Of a stretch of DNA of 64,000 nucleotides, positions 1 through 8,227 are shown one piece after another (position 1 is the stretch's first letter; every line of letters starts with the position of its first letter). A model generated the notes under the pieces. That model had not been told where the DNA came from. It saw nothing but the letters and a program-made list of their open reading frames with translations, and made no database searches. The DNA lies in contig NZ_QWKY01000005.1 of the NCBI RefSeq assembly GCF_003574035.1, positions 31,846 through 95,845 on the forward strand. Direction: 5' to 3'. Made by a program: the position numbers and the translations under genes. Source of the stretch: Meiothermus hypogaeus (GTDB lineage: Bacteria; Deinococcota; Deinococci; Deinococcales; Thermaceae).

Positions 1-118
1 GCGTGGGCCGGGCCCGGCCCACGGGTGCTGGGGTCTCGAGTTTCCCGGCGGCCACTGTTTTGTCAGGACAAAGCTTTTTTGAAGTTTGGATGGCTCAAAA
101 TACGGGAAGAGCGCTCTA
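1..118 (+). repeat. Left arm of an inverted repeat flanking the SARP regulator
   Basis: This stretch is the reverse complement of 3499-3615 at roughly 85 percent identity by hand alignment. It opens with a perfect 22-bp palindrome at 2-23 (GTGGGCCGGG/CCCGGCCCAC core) and closes with the palindrome AGAGCGCTCT. The arm starts at the window edge, so it may extend further left. No gene is seen in it. Confidence 0.85.
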
Positions 119-197
119 TGTAGCGGCGCTGGCTCGAGCCACTGCAAGTTTTGCTTGGCTATGAGCCCATAGAAGCAGAATCAGTCAATGGGGACGC

Positions 198-3100
198 TCA
201 GGCTGTGAGGAAGCCCTGCCAGCGCTCCGGCAAGGTCTCGCCCACCTCGAGCATCCTGGCCCTGGCTTCTTCGTAGAGCCGGCCCAGGCTCTTGTGGTTC
301 CCTGCGCGGCGCAGGGCCCCCAGGGTCAGGCGCAAAGCCTCGAGGTCGTAGGGGTCAGCCTCCAGCAGGATTCTTCCCAGCCGGGCGGCCTCCTTGGGGT
401 CGGCCTCGAGCAAGGCCTCGGCCCTCGAGCCCAGGGCCAGGTGCACCGACTCGCGCACGGTCTCGTGGAAGGAGGAGAGGCCCTCCAGGTAGGCCCCCCG
501 CCACAGGCTGGGGTCGCCGGTGCGCAAAAACTCTTCCAGGTCTGAGCTTACCGCCACTCCTAGCGCATAACCGGCGGGGGTGGTGACCACGGCGGAAGCG
601 CCCAGGTTCGTTCTCACCGTGTGGATCAGCTCCTTGAGCGAGGAAGCTGCTTTTTCCTCGTCCTCGCCGGGGTAGAGGTGATCCAGAAGCTCGAGCTTGC
701 CCGCCTCGCCTCGCCCGGCCACTCGGGCCTCGAGCAAGGCCGCCAACAACTCCTTGCGCTTTTGCCCACGCACCGCCTGACCCCCCAGTTGCATGGGGCC
801 CAGCACTTCCAGGCGGAGGGGGGCCTGAGGAGAGGAATTAACGGAGACGGGCTGCGGGTTCAGCGCGGGGAAGTAGCGGCGGGCCAGTTGGGCTCCGTTC
901 AGCAGGCCGCGCTCCTCGAACCAACGCAAACGCCTGCGGGCGCTCTCGAGGTTGGCCGTAATGCGATCGAGCTCGAGGCCGATGCGCTCGGGGTACACCT
1001 GCCAGTCGGAACCCGAGGCCAGTTGATAGGCTTTCTCTAAGCACGTGCGGGCTGCCTCGGCCTGGCCCAGATCGGCCAGGGCCAGCCCTTGGGCCGTCAG
1101 GGCCTGGTATTGCGGTTGTTTGAGTCCAAACCCCTGGGCCATCGCCAGGCACTCCTGGGCTATTTCCAGGCCCCGTGTGGCCCGTCCCGAACTGGTTTCT
1201 ACCCTGGATAGCTGACAGAGGGCCATGAACAGTTTGCTGCCACCGAAAGGCTTTGCCAGCTCTACCGCGCTTTCGGCATGTTTGCGGGCCAGGGCGTGGC
1301 CATAGGTGGGCTGCCAGTCCAGATAGAGGTTGCTGAGCTGGGCTTCACAGGTGATCAGGAAACTCGAGGCGTCGCTTTGCTGCAAAATCTCCCGGCTTTC
1401 GCGGAAGGCTTCCTCGGCCCGCTCGTACTGGCCCATCTCGTGCAGAATGCGGGCTTTCTTGGTCAGGGTGCTGGCGTAGTGGCGGCTGATGCCGGCCTCG
1501 GCGTACAGGCGCAGGGCTTCCTCGGTGTCGGCTAGCATCTCGGCTTCGCGGCTGAGCTCCTCCAGCACCATGGCCCGGTTGTGCAGGGTGGAGGCGGTAT
1601 AGGCTGGCTGGCCTGCGCTACGAGCAGCCTCTACGGCCTGGTTGAAAAGGGAAAGGGCGGCCTCGAGGTCATCCTGATAAAAACGCGCCAGGCCACAAAC
1701 CGTCAGCAACCGCGCCCGATCCAGCAGTGAGCAAGGTTGATTCAAGGCAGCTTTGGCAATGGCTTCGGCGCCGGCGTGGTCGCCCTGGAGGGTACGGGCA
1801 AAGCCGATGTTGTAGGCCAGCGTGGGAGTGGGTTCGTGGTGCAGCGCCGGGTGAGCTTCCCAGTGCTGCAATACACTTTTGTAGTCCCCCAGGGCAAATT
1901 GCAGGGCAATCCGGTGCTTAACCCAGTCTGGCCGGGCTTTCTCGTGGTCGGGGAAGCGCTCCATCAGCCGCTCGACCTCGCGCGAATCGCCCAGGTCGGC
2001 GTAGCAGCCCGCCAGCAGATAGAGGGCTTCGGGGTGATTGGGCTGGTCTTCCAGCACCAACCGCAGCAGCCGCATGGCCTCAGGGCGGTCGGCTTTTTCC
2101 AGAACCCTTGCCGCCGCAAAGGCAAGTTCACAGCGCTGAGGGGCAGGTGCATGGGTCGCGGCCCTGGCCCAAAGCCGTGCGGCTTGCACCTCATCTCCTT
2201 GCTGCTGGGCGGTCTCGGCAGCGCCTTGCAGGCGGGCCAGAATCTGGTCGGCTTGCAGCCCGGCTTCCTCGAGGAAGCGTGCGGCGGCCAATGGCTGATC
2301 GGCCAGGGCCTCGAGGGCCCTTTGGGCATAGCCACGGCGCACTTGCGCTGGCAGGCTGTGCAGGGTGACTTCCTGATAGAGTGGGTGGGCAAACTCCCCA
2401 GCCCAAAAAAGGCCTTTTCGCTGCAAAGCTAGCTGGGCTGTGTTCAATTCCTGAGATGAAAGCCCGGCTACTTTGGCCCACACCACAGGGCTGGCTCCCA
2501 GCCCCAGCAGGGCTTTGCTTTCCAGGGCCTGGCGCAGGGTGGGGGAGTCGGTTGCCTCGCGCAGCCAGTGTTCCAGGAGTGCCTCTACCGTCAGGGGCAA
2601 GGTGCCTACCTGCGGAGGCCGCCAGTACCACCGCCGCCCATCGCTCCACAAAAAGCCTTGTCGGGCCAGGTGGCGCAGATACTCCAGGCTGAACAGTGGG
2701 TTGCCCTGGGCGCGGCCATAAATCCAGGCCAGGGCGCCTTCGGGCAGGGGGCTTCCCATCTCGGCCTCGAGCATGGCTTGCGAGGCTTCGGGGGAGAGGG
2801 GCGTTACACGATAGGCCTCGAAAGGTTCGGGGGGAATGCTGCGGCTGGTGACCAGCAGAGCCACGCCCCTGGTTCGCAAAGCAAGGGCGGCCAGGGCCTG
2901 GATCCACTCGAGGCCCTCCGGGCTCACCTCGTGGATGTCTTCCAGGTGCAGCACCACCGGGGCCAGCGCGGAGAGCAGCGCTCCCAATGCCTCCGCCGTT
3001 CGTTTGCTACCCAGGGCTTCGCCTTTTTGCAGCTTGAGCAGCAGGTGTTCGGCCCAGGCCGGGAGCCGGTCGGGCCGAGGAATGCCCCGTACCAAAGCAC

Positions 3101-3302
3101 CCGGCGGCACCATAGCAGGAAAGCTAAAACTGCGACAGGAGGTCTCGCGCAGGAGCTGCCGGGCAGTGTGGCTCTTGCCGACCCCCGGCTCGCCCCACAG
3201 GGCCAGGGCCAGCCCAACTCGTTTGAGCACCACCCCTTTGAGGCGTGGCCGCAGTAAGGCAGTTGGCTCCACTCTGGTTTCCGCACCTTCCAGTCTAACC
3301 AT
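198..3302 (-). CDS. AAA ATPase/TPR regulator with a C-terminal SARP-type DNA-binding domain
   Basis: A predicted cytoplasmic transcription regulator of about 1034 aa. A Walker A motif GEPGVGKS lies near residue 40 and a Walker B-like VVLHLEDIHE near 115, giving an NTPase module. A long helical TPR-like section follows from about 350 to 800. The last 200 residues start with LRLEVLGPMQLGGQ and resemble the winged-helix plus BTAD region of SARP/AfsR-like activators. That order (ATPase, TPR, DNA-binding) is the reverse of the second regulator at 8228-11731, whose DNA-binding domain is N-terminal. Start: ATG at 3302; a GTG at 3314 is also in frame and no strong Shine-Dalgarno sequence decides between them. 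The gene stands alone between two inverted repeat arms. The signal it senses cannot be told from sequence. Confidence 0.8.
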   Translation of the reverse strand: MVRLEGAETRVEPTALLRPRLKGVVLKRVGLALALWGEPGVGKSHTARQLLRETSCRSFSFPAMVPPGALVRGIPRPDRLPAWAEHLLLKLQKGEALGSKRTAEALGALLSALAPVVLHLEDIHEVSPEGLEWIQALAALALRTRGVALLVTSRSIPPEPFEAYRVTPLSPEASQAMLEAEMGSPLPEGALAWIYGRAQGNPLFSLEYLRHLARQGFLWSDGRRWYWRPPQVGTLPLTVEALLEHWLREATDSPTLRQALESKALLGLGASPVVWAKVAGLSSQELNTAQLALQRKGLFWAGEFAHPLYQEVTLHSLPAQVRRGYAQRALEALADQPLAAARFLEEAGLQADQILARLQGAAETAQQQGDEVQAARLWARAATHAPAPQRCELAFAAARVLEKADRPEAMRLLRLVLEDQPNHPEALYLLAGCYADLGDSREVERLMERFPDHEKARPDWVKHRIALQFALGDYKSVLQHWEAHPALHHEPTPTLAYNIGFARTLQGDHAGAEAIAKAALNQPCSLLDRARLLTVCGLARFYQDDLEAALSLFNQAVEAARSAGQPAYTASTLHNRAMVLEELSREAEMLADTEEALRLYAEAGISRHYASTLTKKARILHEMGQYERAEEAFRESREILQQSDASSFLITCEAQLSNLYLDWQPTYGHALARKHAESAVELAKPFGGSKLFMALCQLSRVETSSGRATRGLEIAQECLAMAQGFGLKQPQYQALTAQGLALADLGQAEAARTCLEKAYQLASGSDWQVYPERIGLELDRITANLESARRRLRWFEERGLLNGAQLARRYFPALNPQPVSVNSSPQAPLRLEVLGPMQLGGQAVRGQKRKELLAALLEARVAGRGEAGKLELLDHLYPGEDEEKAASSLKELIHTVRTNLGASAVVTTPAGYALGVAVSSDLEEFLRTGDPSLWRGAYLEGLSSFHETVRESVHLALGSRAEALLEADPKEAARLGRILLEADPYDLEALRLTLGALRRAGNHKSLGRLYEEARARMLEVGETLPERWQGFLTA

Positions 3303-3417
3303 GATGCGAACCACAGCCTAGTTGAGCCCACGTTATATCGGCGTTACGCGCAGGTCTGGGAGTGCTGCACGCCACTCCTACGGTAAGCTGGTCAAATATT
3401 CGCAGCAGACACCAGCT

Positions 3418-3440
3418 CCCTCCCTACAGCGTAGGGAGGG
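3418..3440. other. Perfect 10-bp hairpin in the gap upstream of the regulator
   Basis: CCCTCCCTAC and GTAGGGAGGG are separated by AGC. It lies between the start of the 198-3302 gene and the right repeat arm, in a gene-free stretch (3315-3738). It has no T-run on either side, so it is not an obvious intrinsic terminator. Apart from this and the repeat arm I see nothing in the gap. Confidence 0.6.
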
Positions 3441-3498
3441 TGAGGGAGGGTATTGAGCAAGGCCCTGAATCAGTAAGGGGAGCGTATTTCAGCAACTT

Positions 3499-3615
3499 AG
3501 AGCGCTCTTCACATATTTCGAGCCATCCGACTTCAAGAAAGCTTTGTACTGGACAGAATAGTTGCTGCCCGGAAACTCGAGACCCCAGCACTCGTGGGCC
3601 GAGCCCGGCCCACGC
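3499..3615 (-). repeat. Right arm of an inverted repeat flanking the SARP regulator
   Basis: Reverse complement of 1-118 with about 15 differences, including two single-base gaps. The terminal palindromes AGAGCGCTCT and the GTGGGCC/GGCCCAC palindrome are kept, the latter with one mismatch. Confidence 0.85.
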
Positions 3616-3738
3616 TTGGGTGCGTAACATGCGTCTGGGCGCAGACGCATTCTCGTTTTCGCGGGCGGCAACGTCTGTGAAGGGCGCGATAAGAAGCCCT
3701 TTGCAAGCGCAAAGGGCCGGTTGGATTGAAGGTGTCGG

Positions 3739-4422
3739 CTACAGGCTTACCCGCACGTCCTTGCTGCCTGTATCGCCATACTCGCCCACCCGCAGCACCA
3801 ACGCCTTGACCTCGGTGCCCTTGGGCACAGAAAACACCACCGCAAAGTTCAGGGCCGCCCCTGGCAGCAGGCTAAAGCCCCCACCCGTGTTAGTCCCAGC
3901 GGGGCTATCGTAGGCGATGGGCGGAAACGAGCGCCCATCAACACCGGCCAGGGCGGTGTTGCCGGGGTTGTTCACGCTCAGCGAGGGGGCCACCGTGCCC
4001 GACTGCTTGGCGTTGCGCAGGCTGGCGGTGACCACCACCAGCTCTTCCTCGGCGCTGCGGGGCTGAATGGTCAGGTTGTTCTTGTCGAAGCGGGTGGTGT
4101 AGCTCTCCATTCGCTCCACCTTTTGAATTTGCACCCGGAAGAGCCCGGTCAGGATCTGGTCCCCCACCTTGCCCTGGAACTGCCCAGCCAGTTGGTTGGC
4201 CCCGCCCGCAGCGCGAATCTCGTAGCCGCCCTGCACCTTGACCACGGTCTGGCCCAGGGCCTTGGCCACGTCGGCCAGCGGCACGTAGGCGGTGCCCTGC
4301 ACCACGATCACCCGCGTGGAGGCCACCTGCCCGTTCAGAATGAGCCGCTGGGCGCTCTGGGCCAGGGCCAGCAGCGAGAGGCCCAGCGCCAATACCAGGA
4401 CTATTTTCCAAAGCCGATGCAT
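3739..4422 (-). CDS. Secreted protein with a stalk (copper amine oxidase N-like) domain
   Basis: A 227-aa protein with an N-terminal signal peptide (MHRLWKIVLVLALGLSLLAL, cleavage probably after AQS). Residues about 25-75 (LILNGQV..TRVIVVQGTAYVPLADVAKALG) match the short beta-rich domain found at the N-terminus of copper amine oxidases and in many secreted bacterial proteins, where it acts as a stalk or wall-binding module rather than an enzyme. The C-terminal half is beta-rich, of a DUF4352-like kind. It is the last gene of a minus-strand run 7578-3739 whose genes are 9 to 16 bp apart and mostly exported. A good Shine-Dalgarno sequence (AGGAGG) precedes the ATG. The function is not known. 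Confidence 0.7.
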   Translation of the reverse strand: MHRLWKIVLVLALGLSLLALAQSAQRLILNGQVASTRVIVVQGTAYVPLADVAKALGQTVVKVQGGYEIRAAGGANQLAGQFQGKVGDQILTGLFRVQIQKVERMESYTTRFDKNNLTIQPRSAEEELVVVTASLRNAKQSGTVAPSLSVNNPGNTALAGVDGRSFPPIAYDSPAGTNTGGGFSLLPGAALNFAVVFSVPKGTEVKALVLRVGEYGDTGSKDVRVSL

Positions 4423-4431
4423 GTTTTCCTC

Positions 4432-4968
4432 CTACTTGAACTTCTTTACCCGTTCAATGACGGCCAGGGCCCACTTGCGGTAGCTCTCGGGATCCATGCT
4501 GCTGGAGGTGAGCAAAAAAGCATACTCGCGGTAACGAAAGGCCAGGCTGAAGACTGGCTGGCTCTGGTCGCTGCGAAAGAGCCCGGCTTCGTCCCCCACG
4601 TTCAGGCCCACCCAGCTGGGGGCTCCCTTGCGGATTTCCCCCAGCCAGTGCTGGGCCCCCTGGGGGCTGCTGCGGAAGTATTGCAGTTGGGTGACCCCAC
4701 CGGAGGACAGGTTCTGAATGCAGTAGGACATGGGCTGTACCGAGCCGATGGCCTGCGCCATGGCCTGGGCCACGGCCTGGCCGCCGCTGCCGCTCAGGGG
4801 CTTGCCATCCTGCAAAAGGCCTTCGTTGCTCATCACAAAGCCCAACGAGCCCAGCGCATTGGGGGTGTTGTTTGAGTTGAAGATGCCCATCAGGTAGCAG
4901 GGGTGGGGGTCTTTCTGGGCCAGGCCCAGCGAAAAGAGCACCAAAACAAATGGGAGTAGCCGGTTCAT
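4432..4968 (-). CDS. Secreted hypothetical protein
   Basis: 178 aa with a clear signal peptide (MNRLLPFVLVLFSLGLAQ). The mature part has no family I recognise. It contains two cysteines (HPCYLMGIF, SYCIQNL) that could form a disulfide outside the cytoplasm, and ends in a basic helix (ALAVIERVKKFK). It is the third gene of the protease operon, 16 bp downstream of the protease and 9 bp upstream of the stalk-domain protein, so joint action outside the cell membrane is likely. The start is supported by a purine-rich AAAGGAGCGAG sequence just upstream of the ATG. Confidence 0.65.
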   Translation of the reverse strand: MNRLLPFVLVLFSLGLAQKDPHPCYLMGIFNSNNTPNALGSLGFVMSNEGLLQDGKPLSGSGGQAVAQAMAQAIGSVQPMSYCIQNLSSGGVTQLQYFRSSPQGAQHWLGEIRKGAPSWVGLNVGDEAGLFRSDQSQPVFSLAFRYREYAFLLTSSSMDPESYRKWALAVIERVKKFK

Positions 4969-4984
4969 GGGTCTCGCTCCTTTT

Positions 4985-7393
4985 TCAGCGAGGGGGCGGC
5001 ACGTAGTACAGCCGGAAGGCGATGGAGGCCGAACCGGTGAGATTGAGGTCGTCGGTCACGTAGAGCCGGAGGGTGCCGCCGTCATTGTCAAAACCACATC
5101 CGCCGGGTATGTTTTGCGCTCCGGTGGTGTTCCAATCCCAGTACTGACCACCGCCAGGAGGCATGGAGGGCACGATTTTCACCGAGAGATCGATCTCGGC
5201 ACATCCCGTCTTGCCGGCCTGCCAGGTCCAGCGGTAGTTGCGGTAGGGCGGGGTACCACCCACGGCCTTTCCCCCAAGCAGTACCGTGTTCCCCACACTG
5301 GCCGAACTCCCGTTGGCCGGCGCGAGGATGCTGACGCTGGGCGGGCCGCTGTTGGGTGGGTTCTGCACGTTCACCGTCACGCTGGTCTGGGCGCTGGCCC
5401 CACCCTGGGCTGTGGCCGATAGCGTGAAGGTAACGCTGGCGGGGCTTCCGGGCCGAAGGGTGATGGTGGGATTGCAGTTGCCCTGGATGGGGAACTGGGT
5501 ATCCTCGCTGTCGCTGCTGGTCCAGCGGCAGGGCAGGTCCACGATAAACCCGCTGCCGTTATCGCCCCTTGCCTGTCCGCTCAGGGTGTAGGTCTGGGTG
5601 CGGTAGAGGGTCGCACCTGCCTGGGGGCTTTGGATGCTCACCTGTGGGGCGCTGAAGTCGTGGCGGGTGGCGATGAAACCCTTGTCGCCCACCCTCCCGG
5701 CCATGACCCCGGTTTCCCAGCTAAACAGGTAGCCCTCGTAGTTCTGGCCGTTTAGCTGGAAGCTGAAGCGCCGGGGATCGCTGGTGCTCACCGTTCCCAC
5801 CAGCGGGCTGCCGCCAAAGACCGTACCGCTGACCTGCCCGGTGCTGGCGTTGACCGCCGTGATGGCGAAACTGCCCGCCATCGCGTCCAGCCCGTCAATC
5901 TGCCAGTTGCCCACATAAGAGTTCAGCTCCACCAGGCTCCCCCGAGGGGTGCTGCTCAGGTACTCCCGTAGCTTGACCCCATAAAACCCATAGGTCTTCC
6001 CATCGCGGTTATCCAGTACGGTGCCTGCCAGCGTGAGGTTGTTGTCCGCTAGGAAGCCGGTGAAGTGCATCCCGCTGAGCTCACCATAGCTGCGGGCTCC
6101 ACGGTTGTCCCAGTCAATGTAAAAGTCAATCCTGCGCCCATCGATGACCCCGTTGACCCGCCGGGCCTGGCCATCGGGGCCATAGTAGGTGCCCAGGCGG
6201 CGGTCGGTATCGTTCTGGAAGTGGAACAGGTTGGGGTCGGGGATGTGGTAGATGTCCAGCACCCCACGCCAGCCGTCGTGGTCAAGCAGGTAGCGGCCCA
6301 GGAAAAGCTGCGGCGTATATACCACAAAGTCGGGCGGCGTCACACTCAGGATGCTGGCCGCTTCGTTGACCTTGCCCTTGCTGACGAAGTCGTAGCTCAT
6401 CCAGACGTAGCCTCCTTCGTTCCAATCGGAGCCCCAGGAGTTCTTCACGCGAAAGGCCTGTTTGCTGTCGTCGTAGCCCACCATGAGCATGGCGTGGTCG
6501 CCGTGGTAGTCCTCGCCTGGTTTCCAGACGGTCCCCTTCTGAGCTGTGCCCGAGAGATGGACCCCAAAGGCCACTTCGCGCCCGGCAGCCAACTGGGTCT
6601 TGAACCAGAGGGGGTCATTTAGGCTGTTTTGGTTGGCAAAAAGAACCTGGTTAGCTCGGTAACGCCCCTGCTCGAGGGCCACCTGGGGCAGCATCAGCCA
6701 GTCAAAGGGGTCAGGAATCTTGTAGGTCTGGAGTTTCTGACTCAGGTTGACATCGCTCATCTGGCGCTGGGGGCTGGTGCGGAGGATGGGGGGTTGCCAC
6801 ATGCTCGAGTCCTGAAACGCCCCGGATGCGGTGTATGGGGCCTGGTTTTCCAGAGGGATGCCCCGCTGCCCCTTCATGATGTTCTGGAGCTTGTAGTTCA
6901 CGCTGCCGCCGCCCCAAGTGGCCAGGAAGTTCTCGGACTGGTTGGGGGGTACGGGGGGGCTCTTAGGGTCCAGCACGTTCACCTTGTCCTGCCAGTTCAG
7001 GAACTGCTCGGAAAGATCCAGGGTGAGGCCGTAGGTGCGCTTGTAGGCCGCCTCGAGGGCAGCCACCACCGCAAAGGCCGTGCAGGTGCCCCGATCCCTC
7101 TGGTTTTTCACTGGGGTTTGAAAGGGGGTGAGGTCTACCGCAGCGGGTAGGCTCTGCGGACGCAAGGCCGTCGGCTCGCTTGTGGCTGGCGGGGGAAAGC
7201 GATCCAGGTACCACTTGGTTTCTTCGGGTTTGTCCAGCAGTTTGACCTCGCCGTTGCCCAAGCGCACTGCCGGGTACCCATTCACGGTCAGGAACTCCCG
7301 GATATCCGGGCCCACAAAATCTCCCTGCTGGGGCGGGCCGCCGCAGGCGGCCATCACGCCCAAAAGCAAGCTTAGAATCCATCCTCGTTGCAT
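4985..7393 (-). CDS. Papain-family (C1) cysteine protease, lipoprotein
   Basis: 802 aa. The N-terminus MQRGWILSLLLGVMAACGG is a lipoprotein signal with the lipobox cysteine at about residue 17, so the enzyme should be anchored outside the inner membrane. Residues about 90-340 form a papain-like domain: VKNQRDRGTCTAF carries the oxyanion Gln and the nucleophilic Cys (about 103), DHAMLMVGYD the His (about 297) and KNSWGSDWNEGGY the Asn (about 316). The remaining 450 residues are beta-rich, with Ig-like repeats (FSLSGQARGDN.., SVSILAPANGSSASVG..) suited to binding or spacing. There is no obvious long propeptide before the catalytic domain. Shine-Dalgarno AAGGAGG lies 7 nt before the ATG. It follows a 56-aa gene by 14 bp and is followed by two exported proteins. 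Confidence 0.9.
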   Translation of the reverse strand: MQRGWILSLLLGVMAACGGPPQQGDFVGPDIREFLTVNGYPAVRLGNGEVKLLDKPEETKWYLDRFPPPATSEPTALRPQSLPAAVDLTPFQTPVKNQRDRGTCTAFAVVAALEAAYKRTYGLTLDLSEQFLNWQDKVNVLDPKSPPVPPNQSENFLATWGGGSVNYKLQNIMKGQRGIPLENQAPYTASGAFQDSSMWQPPILRTSPQRQMSDVNLSQKLQTYKIPDPFDWLMLPQVALEQGRYRANQVLFANQNSLNDPLWFKTQLAAGREVAFGVHLSGTAQKGTVWKPGEDYHGDHAMLMVGYDDSKQAFRVKNSWGSDWNEGGYVWMSYDFVSKGKVNEAASILSVTPPDFVVYTPQLFLGRYLLDHDGWRGVLDIYHIPDPNLFHFQNDTDRRLGTYYGPDGQARRVNGVIDGRRIDFYIDWDNRGARSYGELSGMHFTGFLADNNLTLAGTVLDNRDGKTYGFYGVKLREYLSSTPRGSLVELNSYVGNWQIDGLDAMAGSFAITAVNASTGQVSGTVFGGSPLVGTVSTSDPRRFSFQLNGQNYEGYLFSWETGVMAGRVGDKGFIATRHDFSAPQVSIQSPQAGATLYRTQTYTLSGQARGDNGSGFIVDLPCRWTSSDSEDTQFPIQGNCNPTITLRPGSPASVTFTLSATAQGGASAQTSVTVNVQNPPNSGPPSVSILAPANGSSASVGNTVLLGGKAVGGTPPYRNYRWTWQAGKTGCAEIDLSVKIVPSMPPGGGQYWDWNTTGAQNIPGGCGFDNDGGTLRLYVTDDLNLTGSASIAFRLYYVPPPR

Positions 7394-7407
7394 CTTGATT
7401 GACCTCC

Positions 7408-7578
7408 TTATCTCAATCCCTCGCCCTCGAAATCGGCCTCGAGCCAGGCCACCAGTTCCAGGGGGCTCTCGAACTCGAGCACCTCCCCCGCCCGCTCGAG
7501 GCGGGCCTGCCAGGGGTGGGTTTCGTCCGGCGGCTGCACGATGAGCCGGTACTCGCGTTTGCTTTCGTCTTCATCCAC
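7408..7578 (-). CDS. Small acidic protein (56 aa) at the head of the protease operon
   Basis: An ORF that is easily missed. It starts at GTG 7578 behind a strong AAGGAGG six bases upstream and encodes VDEDESKREYRLIVQPPD, then HPWQARLERAGEVLEFESPL, then ELVAWLEADFEGEGLR. It is acidic, has no signal peptide and looks like a small beta-alpha cytoplasmic protein. Codon use is typical of the genome (several CTCGAG). Its stop is 14 bp before the protease start, so the two are probably cotranscribed. A role as regulator or cytoplasmic inhibitor of the secreted protease is possible but only a guess. An overlapping 82-aa ORF in another frame has shadow composition. Confidence 0.7.
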   Translation of the reverse strand: MDEDESKREYRLIVQPPDETHPWQARLERAGEVLEFESPLELVAWLEADFEGEGLR

Positions 7579-7727
7579 GCCTCACCTCCTTGTGTGGGCC
7601 ACCTTAGCAGGGGGGGCGTGGCAAGGGCGTGGCAAGACTCAACCTTGCCACAAAAGCGCACAAGCGCTTATCAGGGTTCAAGCACTAAACAAAAGCCTTC
7701 CGGGTCTTCTGGAGCGGTTCCCACGAA

Positions 7728-7789
7728 TAGTCGGTACGGCGGTTTTTGCCGCACCGACTACAATACGACGCACACGGTGCGTCGTATTG
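7728..7789. other. Two back-to-back hairpins in the 7579-8227 gap
   Basis: The first (7728-7760) pairs TAGTCGGT with ACCGACTA and has an inner CGGC/GCCG. The second (7761-7789) is a perfect 13-bp stem CAATACGACGCAC/GTGCGTCGTATTG around the loop ACG. They directly abut. Neither is followed by a clean T-run. They may be a bidirectional terminator, a structured RNA or an operator. Nothing coding is seen here. Confidence 0.6.
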
Positions 7790-7890
7790 GTGGGAAACGC
7801 GATGGAGAACTGCTTCAGGAGACCTCACCTATTCAGGGCACGCTCGAACACCTTGGATAGCACATCTTTCAGGTTCGCGTTGGAAGTGTT

Positions 7891-8164
7891 ATACCAGATT
7901 CGGTTAGTTCGTCACCCTTTGGTGACGAACTAACCCGACCGAAGTTATCCGCGTAGCGGAGGGCGATACCGCCCCTTGGAAGTTATCCGCGTAGCGGAGG
8001 GCGATACCGCCCCTTGGAAGGGAGACGCTTTCTTCGCCGACCGACAGTGAAGGGCCATCGGCCCCCGGCTAGCGCCGGTACTCAAGGGAGGGGTGTGCTC
8101 GAGGATTCAAAAAGACAGCCTCTAGTGTTTTTGGTTTTGTAAACTGTCTTTTTGAATCTGGTAT
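7891..8164 (+). mobile_element. MITE-like element, long form, copy 1
   Basis: A 274-bp non-coding element. The left end is ATACCAGATTC followed by a hairpin GGTTAGTTCGTCACC/GGTGACGAACTAACC with a 4-nt loop. The middle holds two perfect 38-bp tandem units (7943-7980, 7981-8018), each with CCGC/GCGG and GGGCG/CGCCC hairpins, and then GGGCC/GGCCC and CCGGC/GCCGG hairpins. The right end is the hairpin GATTCAAAAAGACAG/CTGTCTTTTTGAATC. Flanks are TTAT and TTAC, a near-match 4-bp target duplication. There is no transposase; it must be mobilised in trans if at all. Confidence 0.8.
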
Positions 8165-8227
8165 TACGTAACTAAAAATGCTCTGGAGCGCTTTTATTTT
8201 CGCTCTGAAGTTATAGGGCGGCTTGAT

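Noticed and set aside
119..3498. The inverted-repeat unit as a standard insertion sequence
   Set aside because: No transposase or recombinase is encoded between the arms, and no target duplication can be checked because the left arm reaches the window edge.
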